Shown here one piece after another: positions 1 to 7,419 of a stretch of DNA of 22,805 nucleotides. Source of the DNA: Bacteroidales bacterium UBA3856. GTDB taxonomy: Bacteria > Bacteroidota > Bacteroidia > Bacteroidales > UBA932. The DNA lies in assembly GCA_002392525.1 (NCBI GenBank), contig DGHE01000147.1, positions 1 through 22,805 of the forward strand. The letters run 5' to 3'. Made by a program: the position numbers and the translations under genes. Numbering within the stretch: the stretch's first letter is position 1; every line of letters begins with the position of its first letter. Under the pieces are notes generated by a model. That model was not told the origin of the DNA and did no database searches. It worked only from the letters and a program-made list of their open reading frames with translations.

Positions 1-778
1 CATCGTGCGTGCGGTCCTGGAAGCGGTAGATGCAATAACCTTTGTACCCTTTCTTGGCCCACTGGGCGGCCAGGAAGTCACTGCCCCAGATACCGCGTCC
101 GGCTGCGGTGTATTTGGTATAAGCCACAGCCTGGTCTGCGGTGCCATGCAGCATGAGCACCGGACAGGGGGCCTGCTTGTATTTGGGTTCTCCGCTAGTG
201 CTGATGACGGCACCGGCAAAAGCCATGACGCCCTTGAACTGAAAGCCTTCCGGAAGACCTTCGGTACGGCCACGGAGAATATCGTATTCGGCAGCCTGGG
301 CAATGATGGCACCGGCGCTGCTGCCGGCAACCACCAGGTTGGCAGGGTCTATTCCCAGTTCTTCCTTGTTCTCATCAAGGAAGCTGATGGCGGAGAAGAG
401 GTCCTCTACACCCACCTGCTGGGAGAGGAAGAAACGGTCGCTGGCCTGCAGGGCTCCCTTGATGCCTTTTCCCACCTTGAATCCCTTCATTCCCAGCCGG
501 TAATCAATGGTGACCAGCGTGTATCCATTGTCATTGAGGCGCTGGAACCACTGGCGGGTAAAGTTATTGGTGCGCTGACCACTAATGAAGCCGCCACCGA
601 AAACGAAGACGACCGTGGGTTTGGCGTGTCCTTCAAAAGTAGTCTCGCTGCCGGCTGTGGGACGGAAGACATCCATATAGAGGGAGCAGGTGTCACGCTC
701 GGCAAAAAGGTAGGTTTCCTGGGCGGCTGCGCTGAGCGAAACCGTCAGAATAGCCAAAAATAGTCCGAATTTGCGCAT
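1..778 (-). CDS. Secreted alpha/beta-hydrolase esterase (partial, C-terminus outside window)
   Basis: Translating the complement from the ATG at 776-778 gives 259 residues that run off the left edge with no stop. Residues 1-20 form a signal peptide (hydrophobic core, then SAAAQ), so the product is exported. The fold is that of carboxylesterases of the acetyl-xylan-esterase/BD-FAE type. FGGGF at 60-64 lies where the HGGG oxyanion-hole motif normally is. GSSAG at 152-156 is the nucleophile elbow with Ser154, HGTAD at 211-215 carries the likely acid Asp215, and THD at 257-259 supplies a likely catalytic His just before the edge. The family hydrolyses acyl esters, often acetyl or feruloyl groups on polysaccharides; the substrate here is unknown. 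It is divergent from the methyltransferase gene and faces away from the SusCD region. The fold is nearly certain and the specificity is not. Confidence 0.88.
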   Translation of the reverse strand, partial: MRKFGLFLAILTVSLSAAAQETYLFAERDTCSLYMDVFRPTAGSETTFEGHAKPTVVFVFGGGFISGQRTNNFTRQWFQRLNDNGYTLVTIDYRLGMKGFKVGKGIKGALQASDRFFLSQQVGVEDLFSAISFLDENKEELGIDPANLVVAGSSAGAIIAQAAEYDILRGRTEGLPEGFQFKGVMAFAGAVISTSGEPKYKQAPCPVLMLHGTADQAVAYTKYTAAGRGIWGSDFLAAQWAKKGYKGYCIYRFQDRTHD

Positions 779-797
779 AAACAACAGTTTTTATGCG

Positions 798-829
798 CAA
801 ATATACATTCTTGCCTTGCTATTTCCAAC
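798..829 (-). promoter_or_regulatory. Promoter of the esterase gene (TAnnTTTG type)
   Basis: On the minus strand TATATTTG (805 to 798) is a perfect match to the Bacteroides -7 consensus TAnnTTTG. GTTG (829 to 826) lies 20 bases upstream as a plausible -33 box. Transcription would begin near 790-794, leaving a short leader before the ATG at 778. It overlaps the divergent methyltransferase promoter. Confidence 0.6.
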
Positions 830-845
830 TTTTGTCGTACCTTTA
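815..845 (+). promoter_or_regulatory. Promoter of the MetE-like gene (TAnnTTTG type)
   Basis: CTTG at 815-818, a 19-base spacer and TACCTTTA at 838-845 resemble the Bacteroides TTTG-N19-TAnnTTTG promoter with one mismatch in each box. If it is real, transcription starts near 850, downstream of the ATG at 845. That rules out that ATG and supports translation from the ATG at 869. The element shares its bases with the oppositely directed esterase promoter. Confidence 0.5.
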
Positions 846-868
846 TGGCCGACAAAGTAGTGTATTCT

Positions 869-1993
869 ATGAACAATCAACCCTTTAAAGCAGCACAAAG
901 GGCCGACTTCGTGGGCAGTTTCCTGCGCCCGCAGGCCCTGAAAGAAGCCCGGGCGCAATTTGCCGCGGGCACCATCTCGGCCCTCGACCTCAAAAAGGTG
1001 GAAGATGCAGCCATCACAGTCCTCGTCGCCAAGCAAAAAGAACTGGGCTTCAAGGTAGTCACCGACGGTGAGTTCCGCCGTCAGGCCTGGCACCTGGATT
1101 TCATGTGGGGTTTTAACGGCGTGGACCATGCACCCACCAAGACCGGTCTCCCGTTCCACGGAGAAACCGCCATGATAGACGACACGTTCCTCACCGGAAA
1201 GGTTTCCATGGGCGCCACGCATCCCTTCGTAGACCACTTCCGTTTTGTGAAAGAACTTGCCGGCCCGGACGCAGAGGCCAAACTCACCATTCCGGCTCCG
1301 GCCCAGTTCCTGGCCCAGATGATCATGCCCTTTGCAGAGGAGAATACACAGAAGTATTATACGGAAAAGGAGGAGCTCATCGATGATCTGGTCACGGCCT
1401 ACCGGCAGTTCATCCAGGCCGTATATGCTGCCGGATGCCGCCGCCTGCAGTTTGACGACTGCACCTGGGGTATGCTGGTAGACCCTGCCGCCGTATACAT
1501 GTGGGGTGTGGACGAAGGCGGATTGAGGGAAATCCAGGAGATGAACCTCGCTGTCAACAATAAGGTCATCGAGGGAAAGCCCGCCGATATGTTCATCAAT
1601 ACACACGTATGCCGTGGCAACTACCACTCTACCTATGCCAACTCCGGCGCATATGACAAGGTAGCCAAGGTCCTCTTCGAAAAGGAAAACGTAGATGCCT
1701 ACTATCTGGAGTTTGACGACGACCGCTCCGGCGGTTTCGGCCCCCTCAAACACGTAACCGGAGACAAAATGGTGGTGTTGGGCCTCATTACCACCAAGTC
1801 TCCCCGCCTGGAGTTCAAGTCCCTGGTCAAGGAGCGCATAGAAAAAGCCGCCGAGTATATTCCGCTGGAACGCCTGTGCCTGAGCCCCCAGTGCGGCTTC
1901 GCTTCCTGCGAAATCGGCAACCGCCTCACCGAAGAGGAGCAGTGGGCCAAACTCCGCCTGGTGCAGGAAGTGGCCGGGGAAGTCTGGGGATAA
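869..1993 (+). CDS. MetE-like (cobalamin-independent methionine synthase II family) methyltransferase, catalytic domain only
   Basis: This 374-residue protein matches the C-terminal, catalytic half of MetE and lacks the N-terminal half, like Bacillus YxjG/YxjH. It opens with the family signature RADFVGSFLRP. The zinc site is intact: His246 and Cys248 (THVCRGN), Glu281 (YYLEFDDDRSG) and Cys342 (SPQCGF). DGEFRRQAW and QFDDCTW line the substrate pocket. The family methylates a thiol, typically homocysteine to methionine; the methyl donor of these core-only forms is often not methylfolate. An in-frame ATG at 845 would add eight residues, but it sits in the -7 promoter element and the family signature starts soon after residue 869, so I chose 869. 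The protein has no signal peptide and is cytoplasmic. It converges on the phosphoesterase gene with an 11-base gap and no visible terminator. Confidence 0.88.
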   Translation: MNNQPFKAAQRADFVGSFLRPQALKEARAQFAAGTISALDLKKVEDAAITVLVAKQKELGFKVVTDGEFRRQAWHLDFMWGFNGVDHAPTKTGLPFHGETAMIDDTFLTGKVSMGATHPFVDHFRFVKELAGPDAEAKLTIPAPAQFLAQMIMPFAEENTQKYYTEKEELIDDLVTAYRQFIQAVYAAGCRRLQFDDCTWGMLVDPAAVYMWGVDEGGLREIQEMNLAVNNKVIEGKPADMFINTHVCRGNYHSTYANSGAYDKVAKVLFEKENVDAYYLEFDDDRSGGFGPLKHVTGDKMVVLGLITTKSPRLEFKSLVKERIEKAAEYIPLERLCLSPQCGFASCEIGNRLTEEEQWAKLRLVQEVAGEVWG

Positions 1994-2004
1994 TACAATC
2001 AGAT

Positions 2005-4272
2005 CTACCTTCCTTCCCGCACTACGCTGACAAGGCGGTCAGGATAGTTGGAGATGATGGCGTCGGAGCCCACCTCCACCATGCGTGCGATGTCGTCGGG
2101 CTCATCCACGGTCCAGGGAACCACTTTGATGCCCAGTCCGTGACAGTAGGCTACATTGGTGCGGGTGACTACCTCGAAGTTGGGGGACCACCACGTGGGC
2201 GTGAAGCTGATCTTGGACAGGATGTCCACAATATTGTCCTGGTCTTCGGTGAGGTAGGAAAGGACCACCTGCGGCCATTTCTTGTGGATGTATTCCAGGG
2301 AACGGACGTCGAAGCTCTGCACGACCAGCCGGTCTCCGAGGTTCTTGGAAAGAAGGAGCGGAATGCATACGTCGCAGAACTCTTTGTAGTCTGGCCACTG
2401 TACGCCTTCCCCTTTCCCAGCCTTGGACTTGATTTCAATGTTGTAGCGGAAGGCCGACAGGCCCTTCTCGCGTGCATAGTTCTCCGTGAAGTCAATCAGG
2501 GCCGAGGCCAGCGGCTTGTGCTCCGCCACCTTTCTCTGGGCGGGCCAGCGGTCTACCGGCCGCAGTCCCACATCGTACTTGGCAATGCTGTCATACGGCA
2601 TCTTGTAAAGGTACTCCTTTGGATCCTCCTTCTGGATAAAGGTTCCGTCCGGGCGGATGGAATAGCGAGAGTGGAAATAGTTGTCGTGGGATACCACCAC
2701 CTCTCCGTCGGCACTGAGCTGGAGGTCGAATTCCAGCGTGTTCACATGGAGGTCCATGGCGTTTTTCATGGACGATACCGTATTCTCCGGCATGAGGCCT
2801 GCGCCGCCGCGGTGCGCCTGCAGGTCTATGTAGGAACGGTTGGAGAGGTCGAAGGTGTGGCTCCACTCACGCCCGTCGGGGGCCTTCACCACCATTACTA
2901 CGGTTGAGGCATACTGGGAAGGCTCTGCGGCATAGAAATGCCACATGGGCTCGGGTTTCTTGTAGCCGGGAATCTTGGAGGCGTCTCCCTTATATACGCC
3001 CACAATCTCGTCGCGGTAGTCGGGGGAAATCTCCTGCACCAGGCTGGCCTTTCCCTTATAGACACCGTCTTCGTACCATTCCACGCTCCAGGAAGCATCG
3101 GCCATCCATACATTGGCGAGCACGGCATTGGGGTGGAGGGGAGCCTCGTCCATGCCGATGAACTGTACCTGGAAGGTGTCGGGGTAATCCAGGTTGTGCC
3201 ACTGCCAGTCCACCTTCCCGTCCACGGAAGAAATGACCTGGTAGCCGCGCGGCGTACCGTCCTTGCACCAGTCGGTGGCCCACCAGGCACCGCCCAGGGC
3301 AGCTGCGTTGTGGTCGGTGACAAAGTCGTTCACGGCCACGGTATTCATGATGTGCGTGTGACCGGAGAGGATATCTACGTAATAACCTTCCAGGATTTCC
3401 AGCATTTTGTCTGCGTTCTCAATGCTCCGGCTCTTGCGCGGGAACAGGAAGCGGATGGGACTGTGCTGGGCCATATAGATGTGCGTGCCCTTGGGAACAT
3501 AGGCGAGGAGCCCTTTCACAAAGTCCAGGGTTTCCTGCGGGTATCCTTCCTTATAATTATTGGAGGATTTGCCGGGATCTTTGTCCCCGCTGGCCACAAA
3601 GATGAGGTTCTCAACACCAATCACAAGGTCGCGGCCCAGCCAGAAGGCATAGTTGTAGGGCCCGAAGGCGGCCTCGTAGGCGGCGCCCGCGGCAACCCCG
3701 CTCTTGTTCTGAATGTGGTCGTGGTTGCCGATCACGGCATAGAAGGGAATGCCGGTGGTGGCAATGGCCTCTTTGTAGGCATCAAACATTTCCAGCTTGT
3801 TCCAGGCAATGTCTCCGAGGGCGATGCCCACGGTGGGACGCAGTTCGCTGTACTTTTTACTCATGCCCTGCAGGTCTCCGAGCGGACGGCCCAGGAAGCG
3901 CCTGCGGTGTTTCTGGTTTTGCATCTGCGGGTCTGAGACAGAGAAGATGGTATAGTCGGAACCCTTCCCGAACGGCTTCAGGTCAAAGTCAAACGTCTTG
4001 TTGCCGGCGATGGGCAGATAGAACTGCGGGGCGCCGGAGGAAAAATCGGCCACATAGCCGGACGGCGTAATGACAAAGACGCAGCGGGCCTCCTTGTGGG
4101 TGTCCAGGGAGAAACTGCCGTCGGCCTGCGTGACGGTGAAACGGTATCCGTCGCTGACGACGACGCCGGCGAGGGCCTTCTCGCCGCATTTGACGCTGCC
4201 CTTGACTTTCTTGGCCTCCAGCGGAAGTGCAAGGAGGGCAAGGACGATGAGTACATTCAGAAGTTTTTTCAT
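2005..4272 (-). CDS. Secreted calcineurin-like phosphoesterase fused to glycerophosphodiester phosphodiesterase
   Basis: This is a 755-residue exported protein with two enzymes in one chain. A signal peptide (1-20) is followed by a carboxypeptidase-regulatory-like N-domain (about 22-100, ending in the ITPSGYV motif). Next is a metallophosphoesterase domain (about 105-320) with SDPQ at 113-116, GD at 153-154, GNHD at 182-185, His270 and GHTH at 304-307. A metallophosphoesterase C-terminal domain spans about 365-475. Residues 482-755 are a complete GDPD domain: HRGG at 487-490, EN at 496-497, EFD at 514-516, HD at 529-530, IEIK at 612-615 and a final SNYPD. GDPDs release sn-glycerol-3-phosphate from glycerophosphodiesters; the first domain would hydrolyse a phosphomono- or diester. 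The usual metal motif DxH reads DPQ here, a known subfamily variant. It lies 9 bases downstream of the SGNH esterase gene in one operon. Both enzymes look catalytically competent. Confidence 0.92.
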   Translation of the reverse strand: MKKLLNVLIVLALLALPLEAKKVKGSVKCGEKALAGVVVSDGYRFTVTQADGSFSLDTHKEARCVFVITPSGYVADFSSGAPQFYLPIAGNKTFDFDLKPFGKGSDYTIFSVSDPQMQNQKHRRRFLGRPLGDLQGMSKKYSELRPTVGIALGDIAWNKLEMFDAYKEAIATTGIPFYAVIGNHDHIQNKSGVAAGAAYEAAFGPYNYAFWLGRDLVIGVENLIFVASGDKDPGKSSNNYKEGYPQETLDFVKGLLAYVPKGTHIYMAQHSPIRFLFPRKSRSIENADKMLEILEGYYVDILSGHTHIMNTVAVNDFVTDHNAAALGGAWWATDWCKDGTPRGYQVISSVDGKVDWQWHNLDYPDTFQVQFIGMDEAPLHPNAVLANVWMADASWSVEWYEDGVYKGKASLVQEISPDYRDEIVGVYKGDASKIPGYKKPEPMWHFYAAEPSQYASTVVMVVKAPDGREWSHTFDLSNRSYIDLQAHRGGAGLMPENTVSSMKNAMDLHVNTLEFDLQLSADGEVVVSHDNYFHSRYSIRPDGTFIQKEDPKEYLYKMPYDSIAKYDVGLRPVDRWPAQRKVAEHKPLASALIDFTENYAREKGLSAFRYNIEIKSKAGKGEGVQWPDYKEFCDVCIPLLLSKNLGDRLVVQSFDVRSLEYIHKKWPQVVLSYLTEDQDNIVDILSKISFTPTWWSPNFEVVTRTNVAYCHGLGIKVVPWTVDEPDDIARMVEVGSDAIISNYPDRLVSVVREGR

Positions 4273-4281
4273 ATCGGGGTA

Positions 4282-5361
4282 CTATTCAATTCCGTATTTG
4301 CGAAGGATAGCCATGACCGGCTCCTCGATGGAGCGGGCCCAGAGGGTGTATCCGTGGTTGTCGGGATGGATGCCGTCCACCGTGCTCTCGTGGTCCGGCG
4401 AGGTGGCGCAGGGGTGGATGTAGTAGACGTCCGGGTATTTGGCGCAAGCGATGGCCATGAGGCTGTCTGCGCAGGCAATGCGGTCGCTTTCTTTCTTGGC
4501 TGCAGCCGTGTCAAAATTGCGTCCTTCCCGGTAGATGGTGCGCTGGAAGATGAGCGGTTTGCCCGGATGGGCCTTTACGAGACGCTCGATGAAGGGGAAG
4601 AGGCGCTCCTGGATTTCCTCCACCGTAGGATTGGAGAACGAGTCGAAGATGAAGGCGTCCACGGGAGCATCGGCCAGCGCCGCTGCAAAGTACGGCTGCA
4701 GTTTGGAGTTGCCGCTGCATCCGAGGCTCAGGAGCTGGATGCCGGTGTGGCGGGCAAACTGGGCCGGGTAGGTCATGCCCGGGCGGGAGGTGCTTATCCC
4801 ATGGGTGAAGCTGGAGCCGAAGATGCCCACGCGGTGGCGGAAGGGGTTTTCCAGGGCTTCCAGGACAGCGCCCTTTTCTACGCCAATCTGGACGGAATAC
4901 TCCTCGCTGAGCAGCGGCAGGTACAGCAGGCACTCGTGCAGGGTGCCGTCCAGGGCCGATGCGAGTTTTACATCCTCGTACTTGCGGTTACGGGGACCGT
5001 CTGCGGCCCAGAGCCACTTTCCGTCCTTGTCGCGGATGTAAAGGTCATAACCCGAAGCGCTGATTCCCATGGTATTGGAGGGATTCTCCATTTCTCCGAA
5101 GCGCGTCTTGATGCGGATAACCTTTGAATTGGTGCGGAATGCGACGGCGATGCCGGCCGATTCCCGCACTTGCCGGTTCTCGGATTTCGTGAATCCTTTA
5201 TATTTGACGGTGTCTACCCGGTGATACGGGTTGGGTGTGTCGGGGAACAGTTTTCCAACTAGCGTAAGGTCAGATGCTTCGGTGTAGCGGAGGTCCTGGG
5301 CGAAGGCGGGGGAGAGGGCCAAAAAAGCGGCCAGAATGATGGCAGTAACGATTTTCTTCAT
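4282..5361 (-). CDS. Secreted SGNH/GDSL hydrolase with GxDLY N-terminal domain
   Basis: This 359-residue protein has a signal peptide ending in PAFA (1-21). The N-terminal beta domain (about 25-170) contains GYDLY at 104-108, the hallmark of the GxDLY domain that precedes Bacteroidota SGNH esterases. The SGNH hydrolase domain (about 176-359) has block I GSSFTHG at 182-188 with nucleophile Ser184 (GSS instead of GDS), a GCSGN loop at 214-218 supplying oxyanion-hole residues, and DGIHPDNHGY at 329-338 with catalytic Asp329 and His332. Such enzymes remove acyl groups from carbohydrates or other surface polymers; the substrate is not readable. It is the first gene of the leftward operon, transcribed from the shared 5362-5443 region, followed after 9 bases by the phosphoesterase-GDPD gene. 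That pairing suggests de-esterification before phosphodiester cleavage, which is inference. Confidence 0.88.
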   Translation of the reverse strand: MKKIVTAIILAAFLALSPAFAQDLRYTEASDLTLVGKLFPDTPNPYHRVDTVKYKGFTKSENRQVRESAGIAVAFRTNSKVIRIKTRFGEMENPSNTMGISASGYDLYIRDKDGKWLWAADGPRNRKYEDVKLASALDGTLHECLLYLPLLSEEYSVQIGVEKGAVLEALENPFRHRVGIFGSSFTHGISTSRPGMTYPAQFARHTGIQLLSLGCSGNSKLQPYFAAALADAPVDAFIFDSFSNPTVEEIQERLFPFIERLVKAHPGKPLIFQRTIYREGRNFDTAAAKKESDRIACADSLMAIACAKYPDVYYIHPCATSPDHESTVDGIHPDNHGYTLWARSIEEPVMAILRKYGIE

Positions 5362-5385
5362 TACGAATTATGAGTTTTAGGTGAC

Positions 5386-5393
5386 CAAAGTTA
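5386..5393 (-). promoter_or_regulatory. -7 promoter element of the SGNH/phosphoesterase-GDPD operon
   Basis: On the minus strand this reads TAACTTTG, a perfect TAnnTTTG -7 element 24 bases before the ATG ending at 5361. I see no convincing TTTG -33 box 19-20 bases upstream, so the promoter may need an activator. It lies back to back with the rightward element at 5407-5414. Confidence 0.5.
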
Positions 5394-5406
5394 GTAAAAA
5401 ATATAG

Positions 5407-5414
5407 TAACTTTA
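5407..5414 (+). promoter_or_regulatory. Probable -7 promoter element of the phosphoesterase-susCD operon
   Basis: TAACTTTA matches TAnnTTTG except for the last base and lies 29 bases before the ATG at 5444. No clear -33 box is present. The 82-base intergenic region is AT-rich and must carry control elements for both operons. No regulator gene (hybrid two-component system, ECF sigma/anti-sigma or SusR-like) lies in the window. Confidence 0.4.
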
Positions 5415-5443
5415 CACCCAGAAACTGCAGAATCTGAATAACG

Positions 5444-7396
5444 ATGAATAGACTAAACCGATTTAACCTGCTGTTGCTTGTTGCTTTATCTGTAAATTTA
5501 ATAGCCTGCCAGGGCTCCGGCAGCAGTGATACAGAAGTAGAAAAGGTTGTAACCACTTATGTTTCCCTCCCTTCTTCCCTTGAAGTTGAACGTGGACAGG
5601 CCGTCCAAATCCCGCTGATGGGTAAAACCGGTATCAAGGAAACGGACAACGTTGTGCTCCGGAGTGTCGCCAATCAGGATTTCGTTACTCCTGTCCTTAC
5701 TGTGAAAGACGGTTCTTCGCTTTCCTTTGCCCTTCCTCAAGACCTTGTGAACGGACAGTACAAATTCTATATCCAGCGTAACCAGGTCAGTTTCTATGTT
5801 GGGGTACTCAATCTTTCCATCCTTGAACCGCTGGTGGTGGAACCAGCCGCCGGTACTACGGTCTACGGCATTGTCACTTGCGAGGGAAAGGGTGTTCCCG
5901 GCGTGCTGGTGTCGGACGGAGACCTCATTGTGAAGACGGATGCAAACGGAATTTACCAGATGAAGTCTTCCAAGAAGTGGCAGTATGTTTTCATAATCAT
6001 TCCTTCCGGCTATGAGGTTCCCCTGCAGGGAATCCTTCCGGAGTTCAGCGTAGCGCTGGAGAAGGAAGTGGCCGATGCTGAGCGCAAGGATTTCCGTCTT
6101 GTCAAATCTTCCAATGACAACTTTACGCTTTTTGTTCTTGGAGACATGCACCTTGCCAACCGCAATGACGACACCAAGCAGTTTGCCGAGGTAGCCAAGA
6201 CCCTGAATCGCAGCATTTCTAATGCGCAGGGTAAAACGTATTGCCTCACGCTGGGAGACATGACCTGGGATCTGTACTGGTATTCGCAGAATTACTCTTT
6301 CCCGCAGTATCTTGAAACGGCCAACAGCCATTTCAAGGACATCGCCTTCTTCCACACTATGGGTAACCATGACAACGACATGAACTCCGTGGGAGACTTT
6401 GAGAAGGCCTTCCGCTATACCCGCGACATTGCTCCTACCTACTATTCCTTCAATCTGGGCAAGGTGCACTTCATTGTCCTTGATAACATTGATTACAACA
6501 ATGTGGGAACGGGAGATGCCAATCGCGGAAAGTATGTACTGGACTATACCGCCGAGCAGATGGCCTGGCTTTCCAAAGACCTTTCCTACGTGGACAAGAC
6601 TACTCCGGTTGTCATTACCTCGCACGCTCCGCTTTCCCGCCCTAACGGCGCTACGTCGTACAATAATAATTATATGGACGGCGCCAACTCGGCCGGAGAA
6701 GCCAATATGGCAGATTTTATCGCCGCCCTTGACGGATACAATGTCCATTTCCTGAGCGGCCACACGCATAACCTGTTCAACCGCCGTCACAACGCCGGCT
6801 TCGAGGAGCACAACGAGGGCGCCATCTGCGCATCCTGGTGGTGGTCCGGCAAGAAGACGCCCGGCCTGCACCTGTCCCAAGATGGCACCCCCGGAGGATA
6901 CGCCGTTTGGGAGTTCAAGGGCAAGGACATGAAATACTACTACCAGGCAGCCGGCCATGACGCGAACTATCAGTTCCGCGCTTATGACATCAATGAGGTG
7001 GCCAAGGTGGTAACCCCGGCAGCCGGTGGCGGCAACAGCAAGTTTACGCCTTATGTAAGCGCTATGTCCGGCTACCCGGCCAACACTATTCTTGTCAACG
7101 TATGGGACTTTGATGAAAACTGGAGCGTGAGTATTACAGAAAACGGCAAGCCCCTTACCGTTACCCGGGATTATGCCTATGACCCGGCCCATATCATGGC
7201 GCTCAGTGCCCCCCGCTGCAAGGAAGAGGCCAGTCCCAACTTCCTGACGGTCCAGTGGAGCCACTTCTTTAAGGCGCAGGCTTCCTCCCCGAACTCTACG
7301 GTAGTTGTTACCGTCACCGACCGTAACGGCAAGCAGTTCACGGAGACGATGACCCGCCCCAAGACTTTTGCACTGACTGAATACAAAAACCAATAA
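5444..7396 (+). CDS. Surface or periplasmic lipoprotein calcineurin-like phosphoesterase
   Basis: This is a 650-residue lipoprotein: the lipobox LIAC places Cys22 as the acylated residue, and the following QGSGSSD is a flexible linker. An unassigned beta-rich region (about 33-128) precedes a metallophosphoesterase N-domain (about 133-220, with VLVSDG and IIPSGYEVP). The metallophosphoesterase domain (about 226-460) has the full motif set: DMH at 234-236, GD at 271-272, GNHD at 307-310, SHAP with His394 and GHTH at 439-442. A metallophosphoesterase C-domain fills about 535-640. It is a diverged paralogue of the first half of the phosphoesterase-GDPD protein across the divergent promoter, but it has canonical DxH and no GDPD. 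It heads the operon and is followed 23 bases later by the susC-like gene, so it probably processes the imported substrate at the cell surface. The first 150 bases look more AT-rich than the rest. Confidence 0.9.
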   Translation: MNRLNRFNLLLLVALSVNLIACQGSGSSDTEVEKVVTTYVSLPSSLEVERGQAVQIPLMGKTGIKETDNVVLRSVANQDFVTPVLTVKDGSSLSFALPQDLVNGQYKFYIQRNQVSFYVGVLNLSILEPLVVEPAAGTTVYGIVTCEGKGVPGVLVSDGDLIVKTDANGIYQMKSSKKWQYVFIIIPSGYEVPLQGILPEFSVALEKEVADAERKDFRLVKSSNDNFTLFVLGDMHLANRNDDTKQFAEVAKTLNRSISNAQGKTYCLTLGDMTWDLYWYSQNYSFPQYLETANSHFKDIAFFHTMGNHDNDMNSVGDFEKAFRYTRDIAPTYYSFNLGKVHFIVLDNIDYNNVGTGDANRGKYVLDYTAEQMAWLSKDLSYVDKTTPVVITSHAPLSRPNGATSYNNNYMDGANSAGEANMADFIAALDGYNVHFLSGHTHNLFNRRHNAGFEEHNEGAICASWWWSGKKTPGLHLSQDGTPGGYAVWEFKGKDMKYYYQAAGHDANYQFRAYDINEVAKVVTPAAGGGNSKFTPYVSAMSGYPANTILVNVWDFDENWSVSITENGKPLTVTRDYAYDPAHIMALSAPRCKEEASPNFLTVQWSHFFKAQASSPNSTVVVTVTDRNGKQFTETMTRPKTFALTEYKNQ

Positions 7397-7419
7397 CTCA
7401 ATCATTAACCTATTTGCGT

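Noticed and set aside
5..763. A plus-strand frame of 252 codons at the left edge
   Set aside because: It is antisense to the esterase, which has a signal peptide, GSSAG and HGTAD motifs, and is the coding strand.
1994..2004. Possible bidirectional terminator between the convergent MetE-like and phosphoesterase-GDPD genes
   Set aside because: Only 11 bases separate the stops and I see no inverted repeat with a T-run there.
5498..7405. A 635-codon minus-strand frame opposite the phosphoesterase lipoprotein
   Set aside because: The plus-strand gene has a full set of catalytic motifs and a lipobox, whereas the antisense translation is a low-complexity shadow.
7414..7419. TTG start two codons before the SusC ATG
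   Set aside because: The ATG at 7420 begins a normal signal peptide, and the alternative adds only two residues with no better ribosome-binding context.
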